A stretch of 64,000 nucleotides of DNA. Source: Rhodospirillaceae bacterium (GTDB taxonomy: Bacteria; Pseudomonadota; Alphaproteobacteria; Bin65). Under the pieces are notes generated by a model that saw only the letters and a list, made by a program, of their open reading frames with translations, ran no database searches and was not told where the DNA came from. The stretch lies in contig WTGH01000003.1 of NCBI GenBank assembly GCA_011523655.1, positions 28,858 through 92,857 of the forward strand, in the 5' to 3' direction. Positions within the stretch are counted from its first letter, which is position 1. The number at the start of each line of letters is the position of its first letter. Of this stretch, positions 10,640-19,877 are shown in pieces. The position numbers and the translations under genes were made by a program.

Positions 10640-11753
10640 CTACGGTTCGCGTTTCGCGCCGATTTTTGCGGCGAGCGCCGCTTCGAGGAAGCCGTCGATA
10701 TCGCCGTCGAGCACGCCCTGGGCGTTGCCCTTTTCGACATTCGTGCGCAGGTCCTTCACCATCTGGTAGGGGTGCAGCACATAGGAGCGGATCTGGTGGC
10801 CCCAGCCGATCTCGCTCTTGGCCTCGTGCGCTTCCTGGACCTCCGCCTCGCGTTTCTGAAGTTCCAGTTCATACAGACGGGCTCGAAGCAGTTTCCATGC
10901 CTCCGCCCGGTTGCGGTGCTGGGAGCGGTCGTTCTGGCACTGCACGACGATTCCCGTCGGCGTATGGGTCAGGCGGACGGCGCTGTCGGTCTTGTTGACA
11001 TGCTGGCCGCCGGCGCCGGACGCCCGGTAGGTGTCGACCCGGACCTGCGATTCGTCGATCTCGATTTCGATATCGTCGTCGACCACCGGATAGACCCAGG
11101 CCGAGGCGAAGCTGGTATGGCGCCGGGAACTCGCGTCGTAGGGCGAGATGCGCACGAGGCGATGCACGCCGCTTTCCGTCTTGAGCCAGCCATAGGCGTT
11201 GTCGCCGTTGATGCGCAGGGTCGTGGATTTGATGCCGGCCTCTTCGCCGAGGCTCTCTTCCAGCCATTCGATCCCGTAGCCGTGGGCGTCGGCCCAGCGG
11301 GTGTACATGCGCACCAGCATCTCGGCCCAGTCCTGGCTCTCGGTGCCGCCGGCGCCGGCATGGATCTCGAGGAAGCAGTCGTTGCCGTCCGCCTCGCCGG
11401 ACAGCAGACTCTCGAGCTGCCGCTTGGCCGCAACGGCCTGCAATGCGGTGAGCGCCTTCTCGGCGTCGTCCAGGGTCTCGGCGTCCTCTTCCTCTTCGGC
11501 GAGGGCGATCAGTTCGAGCGTGTCCTCGAATTCCTGTTCCAGCGCGCGGAAGCCGGCGAGGCGTTTTTCGGTCGCGGTGCGTTCCCGCATGACCGCCTGG
11601 GCGCGGTCGGCATCGTTCCACAAATCCGGTTCTTCGGCCTGGGCGTTCAGAACGCCGAGGCGCCGTTCCAGGGCCTCCGGGTCAAAGATGCCTCCTCAGC
11701 AGCCCGATCGACTGCCTGATTTCGTCGGCAACCGCCTGGGTTTCCGCTTTCAT
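10640..11753 (-). CDS. prfB: peptide chain release factor 2 (programmed +1 frameshift)
   Basis: RF2 ends translation at UGA and UAA. The main frame (11683-10640) encodes the stop-recognition domain ([16 protein letters not shown], with SPY at the SPF position) and the peptidyl-hydrolysis loop [17 protein letters not shown]. The N-terminus is in another frame: ATG 11753 starts 23 codons ([17 protein letters not shown], ending RRHL) that end in CTT TGA at 11687-11682. Slipping one base at CTT continues as GAC CCG GAG into DPEALERRL and the rest of RF2, for 370 residues in total, the usual length. The site therefore autoregulates RF2: low RF2 makes UGA decoding slow and favours the shift. The coordinates span both frames. 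Confidence 0.95.
11681..11696 (-). promoter_or_regulatory. prfB: prfB programmed +1 frameshift element
   Basis: On the minus strand this reads AGGAGG CAT CTT TGA C. It has an internal Shine-Dalgarno sequence, the slippery CTT and the in-frame UGA followed by C, in the spacing of the well-known prfB element. The SD pulls the ribosome, CTT re-pairs as TTT, and reading resumes at GAC. Confidence 0.95.
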
Positions 11754-11929
11754 GTCGACCTTCAGCGATGGGTCCGGGCCGGAATGCCGCCCCGAAAAGG
11801 ATCATGGCAGTCCGGCGCGTTCGTCTATCACGACCGCTTGTCCGGACGGAAGACCGGGGCTTGTTTCTTCCCGAGGCCGGTCGTCCCGCAGGTCGTTTCG
11901 CCGCTTGCGGCGGAGGCCGCCACGGCACG

Positions 11930-12493
11930 CTATCCATCGCCGAACATGGCCCGGATCGTGCCGATGGCGATGAACATCCGCTCCGGGCGATCCTGAAAGC
12001 TCCGGAAACCGAGGCGGCGGTAAAACGCCATACGACGGTCGAAGGTCTCGTTTCCGCCATCGCCGATCACATCGAGAACGACCAGCTTGAGCCCCACCTC
12101 GCCCGCGACATTCCGGGCGCGGCCAAGCGCGTCGATGGCAAGGTCCGACCCGAGCCCCTTGCCTTGCCAGCTTCGGTCCACGGCAATCATGGAGAGGTAC
12201 AGCGCCGGGATGCTACCCGTGTTGGGCGCGCGTTTGGGGCGGTCCGCTCCGAGCTCGCCCGTCGCGACCGCATGGGCATTCAGCGCATAGTAGCCCAGGA
12301 TTTTGGGCGAGCCCTCGGCCACCGCCACGAATACCCGCGTAAAGTCGTCTTTCTGCTGCTTCCTCGCGCTGAACCGCAGAAAGTTGTCGAGGCGCTCCGT
12401 GCCGCAGGAAAAGCCCGACCGCTCATGCCGGGCGGGATCGAACGGCCCGATGACGATTACGGAAGCGGCCTCGCGGCCTCCGTCACCCTGCAT
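11930..12493 (-). CDS. GNAT acetyltransferase toxin (TacT-type)
   Basis: 187 residues with a GNAT fold. FSCGTERLDNFLRFSARKQQ opens it, in the way typical of toxins of the DUF1778-associated GNAT group. YLSMIAVDRSWQGKGLGSDL carries the acetyl-CoA loop (QGKGLG), and RRMAFYRRLGFR is the end of the fold. Family members acetylate the amino group of charged tRNAs and stop translation. The ATG at 12491-12493 lies 11 bp inside the end of the upstream antitoxin gene, a coupled arrangement usual for such pairs. The target is inferred from the family. Confidence 0.88.
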   Translation of the reverse strand: MQGDGGREAASVIVIGPFDPARHERSGFSCGTERLDNFLRFSARKQQKDDFTRVFVAVAEGSPKILGYYALNAHAVATGELGADRPKRAPNTGSIPALYLSMIAVDRSWQGKGLGSDLAIDALGRARNVAGEVGLKLVVLDVIGDGGNETFDRRMAFYRRLGFRSFQDRPERMFIAIGTIRAMFGDG

Positions 12494-12794
12494 TGGCGAT
12501 CCGGGAGCGGTATCCGCGAACCGCGTCCCGAGCCGCCCTTGTCGGCGGCGGCGGATTGTCGAGCGCCTCCAGCAGCAACTGCCGGTCGCGCTCCGAAAGC
12601 GCCGTGGTCTGATGCTCGCGCAGCACCCGCTCCGCCTCCCGCGCGGCCGACGCCCTGACAAACGCCGAGAGCTTGACCCCTGTCAGTTCCGCAGCGCGCG
12701 ACATGAGCACCTTGTCGCTCGGCCTCACGCGCATCTCGAGGTGGTCGGTTGCCTTCTCGTCCGAAAGCGCTTCGACATCCCTGAAGTCCAACAC
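12483..12794 (-). CDS. DUF1778 antitoxin (TacA-type)
   Basis: 103 residues. The core, MRVRPSDKVLMSRAAELTGVK followed by LSAFVRASAAREAERVL, is a ribbon-helix-helix DNA-binding domain of the DUF1778 family. The tail LSERDRQLLLEALDNPPPP is the conserved toxin-neutralising motif. GTG 12794 is chosen because GGAGG lies 8 bases upstream. The only ATG in the start region lies further in and would cut into the lead-in to the fold. It overlaps the GNAT toxin gene and is expected to bind it and repress its own promoter. It sits downstream of the PBP1A gene, 107 bp from that gene's stop. Confidence 0.88.
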   Translation of the reverse strand: MLDFRDVEALSDEKATDHLEMRVRPSDKVLMSRAAELTGVKLSAFVRASAAREAERVLREHQTTALSERDRQLLLEALDNPPPPTRAARDAVRGYRSRIANAG

Positions 12795-12901
12795 GGCGAC
12801 ACCCTCCGGTTTGTCCCGACAATGTAGGGATATTCCTGCCTGCGTCAATCGTGGGCCCAGCGGTTCGACCCCGCGAAACCATCCTGACCGTCGGCCGGCC
12901 T

Positions 12902-15472
12902 TCAATACTCTTCGCTCGCCGTCTCGCTGAAGTCCGAGCCGCCCTCGCCCGGCGCCAGCCCGTCCGGCGCGGACCCCGGCTTCGCACCGATCTTGAAATA
13001 CTCGAGATAGGGTTTGTCCCTTTTCCTTTTCCCGCTCTCCCGGTCCGGCTTGACGCGGATCGCCACCAGTCCCCTGGGCGGCCGGAAATCCTCTTCCGGT
13101 CCTGTGAGCGCCTTCTTCATGAAATCGCGGAAAATGGGTGTGGCGGTCCGGCCGCCTTCCTCGAAATTGCCCAGCGAATAGGAATTGTCGAATCCGACCC
13201 AGGTCGCCGCCACGAGATTGGGCGACATGCCGACGAACCAGGCATCGACGACGTCGTTGGTCGTTCCGGTCTTGCCGGCAAGCGGCCGGCCGACCTGCGA
13301 AACCTGGCGGCCGGTGCCGTGCTCGACCACGCCCTGCAGGATCGAGACGATCTGGAATGCGCTTTGCCTGCCGATCACCTGCTCGCGCTCGTCCGGCAGT
13401 TTCGGCATTTCCTGGTCTTGCCATTCCGGCGACCGGCACGCGGCGCATTCGACGGCATCGTGGCGGAAAATCGTCCGGCCGCGGCGGTCCTGTATCCGGT
13501 CGACCAGCGTCGGCGTCACCCTGCGCCCGCCGTTCACCATCATCGAATATCCCACCGCCATCTTGAGCGGCGTCGTCTCATAGGCGCCGAGCGCCGCGGA
13601 CATGGTGGTCGGCAGTTTCTCTGCGATACCCAGGCGGCCCGCCATATCCGACACCTTCGCCAGTCCGACCCGATTGGCCAGGCGGATCGTCATCACGTTG
13701 CGCGACAGTTCGAGGCCCCGGCGCAGCGTCGTCGGGCCGTAGAATTTGCCGGAGTGGTTGAGCGGTTTGTAATATTCGCCGTCCGGCTGCTTCACCACGA
13801 CCGGCGCGTCCAGCACCCTGGTCGTCGGCGTAAACCCGTTTTCGAGCGCCGTGAGAAACACGATCGGCTTGAAGGCGGAGCCGGGCTGCCGCCGTGCCTG
13901 GGTCGCCGTGTTGAACTGGCTGATCCGGAAACTGTATCCGCCGCTCATGGCGAGAATACGGCCGGTGTGCGGATCCATGGCGACGATCGCGGCCGTAGCC
14001 ATCGGAACCTGGCGCAATGTGTATGTCCCGTCCGGGTAGGCCTTGCCCTTGCGGTTCACGCGAACCGGCTCGACCAGGATCACATCGCCCGTGCGCACGA
14101 CATCGGCGGCCTTGCGGATGCGCGGCCCCACCGCGATGTACATCTTCTTTCCGCTCTTGCGCGTCTTGACGCTCTGCTTGCGCGCCCAGGCGAGTTCCGC
14201 CAGCGGAATCGCGCCGCTGCCGCCGTCGGCAAATCCGATGACGACCCGGTTCCTTTCGGTCTTCAGGACGAGCGCCAGCGACCATGTTCCGGCACCGGCC
14301 GGCCGCTTCACCTGAGACAGCTTTTTCCGCCATCCCTCGGCCCAGCGCGCGCCGTAGGTCTGCGGCAGCCGCGCCACGGGTCCGCGATAGCCGTGGCGCC
14401 GGTCATAGGCCACCAGACCCCTGCGCAACGCCTCGTCGGCATACTGCTGCAGCGCCGGGTCGAGCGTGGAGCGCACCGAATAGCCGCCCTTTTTCATTTT
14501 CTCTTCGCCATATTTTGCGATGAGTTCCCGGCGCAGCTCCTCCACGAAATATTCCGCGCCGACGCTGGATTGCGCCTCCTGCCGGACCAGGCCCAGCGGC
14601 GCCTTGAGGGCGAGGCGCGCCTCGTCTGCGGTGATGTAGCCGTCCGCGCGCATCCGCTGGACGACATAGGCGCGCCGGGCCGTGGCGGCCCTCGGGTTCC
14701 TGAAGGGGTTGTAGCGGGTCGGCGCCTGCGGCATGCCGGCGAGCATGGCCGCCTCGGCGATCGACAGGTCGCGCAGCGGCTTGTTGAAATAGGTCTGGGC
14801 CGCGGCAGCCACGCCGTAGGCGCGATTGCCGAGGAAAATCTCGTTCAGATACAGCTCCAGTATCCGATCCTTGGACAAGGCCGCTTCGATGCGCATGGCC
14901 AGGATGATTTCGCGGATTTTACGCTTCAGCGTCTTCTCGCTGGTAAAGAAGAAGTTCTTGGCGACCTGCTGGGTGATCGTCGAGCCGCCGACCACCCGGC
15001 TGCCTCCGGCGAGATAGGAGCCCACCGTCGTGAAGCCGGCGCGCATCGTTCCGATCAGGTCGACGCCCCGATGGGTGAAGAAACGCTGGTCCTCAGCCGA
15101 AATGAACGCATGCACGACCGTCTCGGGCATCAGCTTGTAGGGGATGAAAATTCTTTTTTCGGTGGCGAACTCGCCGATCAGGCGGCCGTCTCCGGCGTAG
15201 ACGCGGCTCACGATCGGCGGTTCGTAGTTCGCCAGCCGGGCAAGGCCGGGCAGATCGCGGCCGTAGAACCAGAAGGCGAACAACACGACCGCGAAGCCCA
15301 GGATCGCTACGGCGAAGCCCAGGCTGAGCAGACCCACGACCAGGCGGCCGAGGAAGGAAGGCCGTTTGCGGGTTCCACGCCGCGGCGTTGCCGAATCCTG
15401 CTCCCGGCCGTCCGGGTGCGGCGTTTCGTCGGCGGCAATCCGGTCTTCAGGCGTGATCCTGATATCGCTCAT
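12902..15472 (-). CDS. mrcA: penicillin-binding protein 1A
   Basis: 856 residues, a bifunctional peptidoglycan synthase anchored in the inner membrane. Order: a cytoplasmic Arg-rich start, one membrane segment (about 43-69), then the GT51 glycosyltransferase domain with AFISAEDQRFFTHRGVDLIG and TQQVAKNFFFTSEKTLKRKI. An OB-like insert follows, then the transpeptidase domain with the active Ser in GSAFKPIVFLTAL, SRN in LSRNVMTIRLAN, and KTGTTNDVVDAWFVG. ATG 15472 (MSDIRITPED) is preferred over the upstream frame, which runs into the amidase gap. It is 108 bp downstream of the amidase gene on the same strand, a common cell-wall pair in alphaproteobacteria. Confidence 0.95.
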   Translation of the reverse strand: MSDIRITPEDRIAADETPHPDGREQDSATPRRGTRKRPSFLGRLVVGLLSLGFAVAILGFAVVLFAFWFYGRDLPGLARLANYEPPIVSRVYAGDGRLIGEFATEKRIFIPYKLMPETVVHAFISAEDQRFFTHRGVDLIGTMRAGFTTVGSYLAGGSRVVGGSTITQQVAKNFFFTSEKTLKRKIREIILAMRIEAALSKDRILELYLNEIFLGNRAYGVAAAAQTYFNKPLRDLSIAEAAMLAGMPQAPTRYNPFRNPRAATARRAYVVQRMRADGYITADEARLALKAPLGLVRQEAQSSVGAEYFVEELRRELIAKYGEEKMKKGGYSVRSTLDPALQQYADEALRRGLVAYDRRHGYRGPVARLPQTYGARWAEGWRKKLSQVKRPAGAGTWSLALVLKTERNRVVIGFADGGSGAIPLAELAWARKQSVKTRKSGKKMYIAVGPRIRKAADVVRTGDVILVEPVRVNRKGKAYPDGTYTLRQVPMATAAIVAMDPHTGRILAMSGGYSFRISQFNTATQARRQPGSAFKPIVFLTALENGFTPTTRVLDAPVVVKQPDGEYYKPLNHSGKFYGPTTLRRGLELSRNVMTIRLANRVGLAKVSDMAGRLGIAEKLPTTMSAALGAYETTPLKMAVGYSMMVNGGRRVTPTLVDRIQDRRGRTIFRHDAVECAACRSPEWQDQEMPKLPDEREQVIGRQSAFQIVSILQGVVEHGTGRQVSQVGRPLAGKTGTTNDVVDAWFVGMSPNLVAATWVGFDNSYSLGNFEEGGRTATPIFRDFMKKALTGPEEDFRPPRGLVAIRVKPDRESGKRKRDKPYLEYFKIGAKPGSAPDGLAPGEGGSDFSETASEEY

Positions 15473-15580
15473 AAACTCTTCCGCCCCGGCGGCCCTGCAC
15501 CGGTCGATCTCCCGTGCCGGCGGCGCCGGGCACGTTACCACTGTCACAGCTATATGGTTGAACTATGGCGGCGGCGCCAC

Positions 15581-16465
15581 TCACCGGCGCGAATTTTCGG
15601 CGCCGAAAACCCGATTGCCGGCCTTGCCGGCGGCCGGAGCCCCGCTGAAATACTGCGCGATTGCGCGCGCAAGCACAGCCGCGAGGCGCTTCCTGTATGT
15701 CATCGTGCGCAGCAGTTCCTCGTCCTGCGCATTGGTGAGAAAACCGAGCTCGACGAGCACCGAAGGCACATCCGGCGCCCGCAGCACCGCAAAATCCGCC
15801 GAGCGCTGCGGTTTGCTCAGCAGCCGGACGCGGTCGCGCGCCGAACGGACGATCAGCGACGAAATCCTGGCGGAACCGGCGCGCGTCTCCCGCCGGACGA
15901 GGTCAAGGAGAATGGCGGAAACCGATCTGCCGGAGCCCCGCAGATCGACGCCGGCAATCGCATCCGACCGGTTTACGCGCTCTGCCAGCCGCGCCGCCAG
16001 CCGGTCCGAGGCGCGCGCCGACAGCGTGTGGACCGACAGCCCCCGCTGCCCGACGAACGGATTAGCGTCGGCGTGGATCGAAACGAACAGAGCGGCCCGG
16101 TGACGCCGGGCGAATTCGTAACGCTCCTGCAGCCGAACGTATCGATCGCCATTCCGGGTCAGCAGGATGCGGAACCGGCTGTCCCGCACCAAAAACCGGC
16201 GAACGACCCGGGCGATCGACAAGACCACCGCCTTTTCTTCCAGGCCTGTGGAGCCGACCGCGCCCTTGTCGATGCCGCCGTGGCCCGGATCGAGCACCAC
16301 CGTCCAGCGCTGCCGGTCCGGCGCGTCGGCAGCGGCCGACCGTCGCGCCGCCTCCTGCGACATTGCCGGTGTCGCCAGCGCCGCGACAAGCATCCCCGCC
16401 AAGGCGCCGCCAAGCTGAACCCGCGCCCGATTCTTGCAGAATTCCGGCATGGTTCGATCCTGCAT
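15581..16465 (-). CDS. amiC: N-acetylmuramoyl-L-alanine amidase (Amidase_3)
   Basis: 294 residues with an N-terminal signal peptide (hydrophobic GALAGMLVAALATPAMS, cleavage near residue 36). Then comes a zinc amidase_3 domain that cuts the bond between MurNAc and the stem peptide in the periplasm during daughter-cell separation. Zinc ligands and catalytic residues are visible in VVLDPGHGGIDKGAVG, in TGLEEKAV, in ALFVSIHADANPF and in VELGFLTN. No separate AMIN domain is present, so it is a short form. It lies just upstream of mrcA on the minus strand. The symbol amiC is by family; amiA or amiB could equally be used. Confidence 0.88.
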   Translation of the reverse strand: MQDRTMPEFCKNRARVQLGGALAGMLVAALATPAMSQEAARRSAAADAPDRQRWTVVLDPGHGGIDKGAVGSTGLEEKAVVLSIARVVRRFLVRDSRFRILLTRNGDRYVRLQERYEFARRHRAALFVSIHADANPFVGQRGLSVHTLSARASDRLAARLAERVNRSDAIAGVDLRGSGRSVSAILLDLVRRETRAGSARISSLIVRSARDRVRLLSKPQRSADFAVLRAPDVPSVLVELGFLTNAQDEELLRTMTYRKRLAAVLARAIAQYFSGAPAAGKAGNRVFGAENSRR

Positions 16466-17007
16466 CGCCCCGTTATTTCCCGTTCATTTGCGAACGGATG
16501 TGCAGTCAAGACGACGTCTTTTCACGCAACAAAGTTTATTCAAATTTTATTGACAAACATATTCCCGATTGTCGCGCCGCCCGATTGAGACTAGTTTCTC
16601 GCCGTTGCGGCCCGTGCTGGAAAGCAGCGCGCTCGCGCAGGAGCGCCTTTTCCGGCAACGCGGAGCCGGCGGCGTCATTCGCATCGGAACCGACAATCGG
16701 GGTGCGAAGCGCCGCCCGAAGTACGCGTCGGGGCCAGGGCAACGAAATGCAATGGCGAAATCGCCGGACGGAATCTCCGGCGCCGCAGGACGCCAAAGTC
16801 GGGCAGAACGGGTGCCCATACCAAGCGCCCCTTCCAACGACCGCGAATTTGGCGATGACGCAGGCGCCACGAAATAGGCCCAGGTAATTGTCGGGCCGTT
16901 TGTAACACCGGTTCCGCGGAACGTCCGTTCTGCGCCCTTCCGTCCGTACGGCGAATTCAAATTTTCCGGCTGGCGCCCGGCCAGGGCGCAGCCGTACGGA
17001 GACATCG
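16466..17007. other. 542-bp gene-free region between amiC and rne
   Basis: No convincing gene. An AT-rich block at 16500-16570 stands out from the GC-rich surroundings and contains TTGACA at 16550-16555, but no good -10 hexamer at the usual spacing. It probably holds the divergent promoters of the amidase and rne genes, and a leader of up to 400 bases for rne. Short open frames here have no recognisable product and poor ribosome sites. Confidence 0.5.
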
Positions 17008-19815
17008 ATGACGACACGAATGTTGATTGACGCGACTCATCTGGAGGAGACCCGGGTGGTCGTCGTCAGCGGCAACCGGCTGGACGAATTCGACTACGAA
17101 TCCAGCCAGAAATCCCAGTTGAAGGGAAACATTTACCTTGCAAAGGTGACCAGGGTCGAACCGTCGCTCCAGGCGGCGTTCGTCGACTATGGCGGAAACC
17201 GGCACGGTTTCCTCGCCTTCAACGAAATCCATCCCGACTATTACCGCATCCCGATCTCGGATCGCGAGGAGCTGATCCAGCAGGAAGCGGCGGAAGCCAA
17301 GGCGGAGGCCAAGGCCGAAGCGGAGGAGATCGACTCCCCCGATACGGCAGAGTCCGATGAGGACGGCGCTTCCGAGCCGGAGCCGGTCGAAACGCTCGAC
17401 GACGAGGCGGCCGATGCGTCCGAATCCGGCGAAACGGATGACGATGAAGGCGCGGCCCGCGCAGACGAAGCCGGCGACGAAGGCGCCGGCGCGAAAGCCG
17501 GAACCGACGAACCGGAAAGCGACGAACCGGGCGGCGAACCCGCGAACGAGAACGAGGCGCCGCGCCGCAGCCGGGGCCGCGGTTCGCGCGCCGCCCGTGC
17601 CGACCGCGGCGTGGATACGGTGGGCGGCGACGAGATCGAGGATATCGGCGAACGCCGCCGCCGGCCGCAGCGCCGCTATCGCATCCAGGAGGTGATTTCC
17701 CGCCGGCAGATCATCCTGGTCCAGGTCGCCAAGGAAGAGCGCGGCAACAAGGGCGCGGCGATCACCAGCTATATTTCCCTGGCCGGACGCTATTGCGTGC
17801 TGATGCCGAATACGCCGCGCGGCGGCGGCATCTCGCGAAAGATATCGAATATGGCCGACCGCAAGCGGCTGAAGAATATCCTCGACGAATTCGACATTCC
17901 CGACGGCATGGCCGTGATCGTCCGGACCGCCGGGGCGCGGCGCACCAAGGCGGAAATCCGCCGCGACTACGAATATCTGCTCAAATTGTGGGACGAGATT
18001 CGCGAGCGCACCCTGCAATCGACGGCGCCCGCCCTGATCCACGAGGAGGGCAACCTGATCAAGCGCTCGATCCGCGATCTCTATACCAAGGAGATCGACG
18101 AGGTCCTAGTCGAGGGCGATGTCGGCTACCGCACGGCAAAGAACTTCATGAAGCTCCTGATTCCCAGCCATGCCAAGCGGGTCAAAGCCTACAAGGAGCC
18201 GAAGATTCCGATGTTTCAGCGCTATCAGGTCGAGGCGCAGATCGACAACATCCAGAGCCCTTCGGTCCAGCTCAAATCCGGCGGCACCATTGTGCTGAAC
18301 AGCACCGAGGCCCTGGTGGCGATCGACGTCAACTCCGGCCGGGCGACCCGCGAGCGCAACATCGAGGAAACCGCCGTCAAGACGAACCTCGAAGCGGCCG
18401 ACGAAATCGCGCGCCAGTTGAAACTGCGCGACCTGGCGGGCCTGATCGTCATCGATTTCATCGACATGGAGGACGGCCGCAACCGCCACGCGGTCGAGCG
18501 GCGCCTGAAGAGCGCCATGGGGAGCGACCGCGCGCGCATCCAGATCGGCCGGATCAGTGCGTTCGGCCTGCTGGAAATGTCCCGCCAGCGGCTGCGGCCG
18601 AGCGTTATCGAGATTTCGAGCAACACCTGCCCGACCTGCGGGGGCAGCGGACTGATCCGCTCGACCGAATCGACCGCGCTCACCGTCCTGCGCGCCATCG
18701 AAGAGGAAGGAACCCGGCAGCGGGCCGAAGAGGTTACGGTCAGTGTGCCGCCCCAGGTCGCCTTCTACATTCTGAACCAGAAGCGCGCCGAATTGACCGC
18801 GGTCGAGGAGCGTTACGATTTCCGCATCCTCGTTGAGGCCGACGACACGCTGGTCCCGCCGGATCACCGGATCGAAAAGACCGTTTCCAGGCCCGGCGTA
18901 GCCGACGAAGAGGAGGCGGAAGCGCCCGAGGAAGCCAACGGCAGGCGCCGGCGGCGGCGCGGCGGGCGCAAACGGCGCGGCGACGAGGAGCGGACCGACG
19001 AAATCGAAGCGGAGGCGCAGACCGGAACCGGCGACACCGAGGACGGCAAGGACGCCGCCGAGGCCGCCGAGGCCCGGACGGAGGACGGCGACGAACCGAA
19101 ACGGCGCCGGCGCGGCCGGCGCGGGGGCCGACGCCGGCGCAGCGGCGAGGCGACCGACGGAGCGGAAGCCACCGGTGCCGACGCAGACGCCGGGGCCGAG
19201 GTCGAAACCGACGTCGAGGCCGCCGACGCGCCGGACGTCGATGCGCCCTCGACCGAAACGGAGCCGGCCGCCGCGTCCGATGCGGCGGAAGCCGAAGCTG
19301 CGCCCGCCGATGACGCCTCGAAAGCAAAACCGCGGAACGGGCGTCGGCGAGCGGCGCGGAAACGGACGGCGGCGGCCGCCACTGAAGCCGCCGGGGCCGC
19401 CGGGGCCGAAAACGGCGCCGGGACCACCGATCCCCCCGCGGAGGCGGCCGCTGCTGCGCCGGAGGATGCAGAGTCGACGCCGGCCGCCGGCCCGGACGAT
19501 GCGGCGCCGGAAGAGCCGCCGAAACCGAAGCGGGCGCGCCGCTCGCGCGCCAAAACGGCAGCCGCCAAATCCGATCCGGGCCCGGCCGAAGCGCCGGACT
19601 CTTCGCCGGCAGACGGCAATTCGGAGGCGGCCGAACCCGCGGCGCCCGTCGCGGCGGGCACGAACGGTTCCGGTGCCAACGGTTCCGGCGCCGATCGGGA
19701 CACCGGCGACGCGGACGCGGCGGAAGCGCCCGAGTCCGAGTCAGGCACGGAACCCGGAGCACCGGACGGTTCGCCGGTCAGGAAGCGCCGGGGCTGGTGG
19801 AATGTCGGCGGGTAG
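17008..19815 (+). CDS. rne: ribonuclease E
   Basis: 935 residues, the endonuclease core of mRNA and rRNA processing. The N-terminus MTTRMLIDATHLEETRVVVV is the RNase E/G start. The S1 RNA-binding domain is split at about residues 95-215 by a Glu/Asp/Ala-rich insert before it resumes at YRIQEVISRRQIILVQV. The catalytic Asp residues lie in VAIDVNSG (about 438) and IVIDFIDMED (about 482-486). CPTCGGSG near 540 is the zinc-link that joins dimers. From about residue 630 the protein is disordered, with Arg-rich blocks (RRRRRGGRKRRG) alternating with Ala/Glu/Asp stretches, where degradosome partners would bind. It ends convergently with the aminotransferase gene. Confidence 0.95.
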   Translation: MTTRMLIDATHLEETRVVVVSGNRLDEFDYESSQKSQLKGNIYLAKVTRVEPSLQAAFVDYGGNRHGFLAFNEIHPDYYRIPISDREELIQQEAAEAKAEAKAEAEEIDSPDTAESDEDGASEPEPVETLDDEAADASESGETDDDEGAARADEAGDEGAGAKAGTDEPESDEPGGEPANENEAPRRSRGRGSRAARADRGVDTVGGDEIEDIGERRRRPQRRYRIQEVISRRQIILVQVAKEERGNKGAAITSYISLAGRYCVLMPNTPRGGGISRKISNMADRKRLKNILDEFDIPDGMAVIVRTAGARRTKAEIRRDYEYLLKLWDEIRERTLQSTAPALIHEEGNLIKRSIRDLYTKEIDEVLVEGDVGYRTAKNFMKLLIPSHAKRVKAYKEPKIPMFQRYQVEAQIDNIQSPSVQLKSGGTIVLNSTEALVAIDVNSGRATRERNIEETAVKTNLEAADEIARQLKLRDLAGLIVIDFIDMEDGRNRHAVERRLKSAMGSDRARIQIGRISAFGLLEMSRQRLRPSVIEISSNTCPTCGGSGLIRSTESTALTVLRAIEEEGTRQRAEEVTVSVPPQVAFYILNQKRAELTAVEERYDFRILVEADDTLVPPDHRIEKTVSRPGVADEEEAEAPEEANGRRRRRRGGRKRRGDEERTDEIEAEAQTGTGDTEDGKDAAEAAEARTEDGDEPKRRRRGRRGGRRRRSGEATDGAEATGADADAGAEVETDVEAADAPDVDAPSTETEPAAASDAAEAEAAPADDASKAKPRNGRRRAARKRTAAAATEAAGAAGAENGAGTTDPPAEAAAAAPEDAESTPAAGPDDAAPEEPPKPKRARRSRAKTAAAKSDPGPAEAPDSSPADGNSEAAEPAAPVAAGTNGSGANGSGADRDTGDADAAEAPESESGTEPGAPDGSPVRKRRGWWNVGG

Positions 19816-19827
19816 GCGCCCGACGGC

Positions 19828-19844
19828 CCCGGGATTGCCCCGGG
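19828..19844. terminator. possible hairpin between rne and aminotransferase
   Basis: CCCGGG-ATTGC-CCCGGG can form a 6-bp GC stem in the 62-bp gap between two convergent genes. There is no T-run, so it is only a weak candidate for a shared terminator. Confidence 0.3.
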
Positions 19845-19877
19845 ATTGCCCTGTCGCCGGCCGGATGGACGAACCGG

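Noticed and set aside
11754..11929. Search for a duplicated mrcA tail beside the TacAT pair
   Set aside because: No copy of the mrcA 3' end (with its ACTCTTCGCTCGCC) was seen, so the tail-duplication model does not extend to this pair.
12843..12901. tRNA-like GGTTCGACC segment
   Set aside because: The T-arm-like stem is incomplete and no anticodon arm or acceptor pairing could be found.
12851..16588. 1245-codon open frame on the plus strand over mrcA and amiC
   Set aside because: It is antisense to two clearly recognised cell-wall genes and its translation is low-complexity Arg/Pro/Ala with no motif. High GC leaves such frames open.
16569..16877. 102-codon frame in the rne leader
   Set aside because: Starts without a ribosome site, has no recognisable product, and two other frames overlap it. 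Treated as non-coding.
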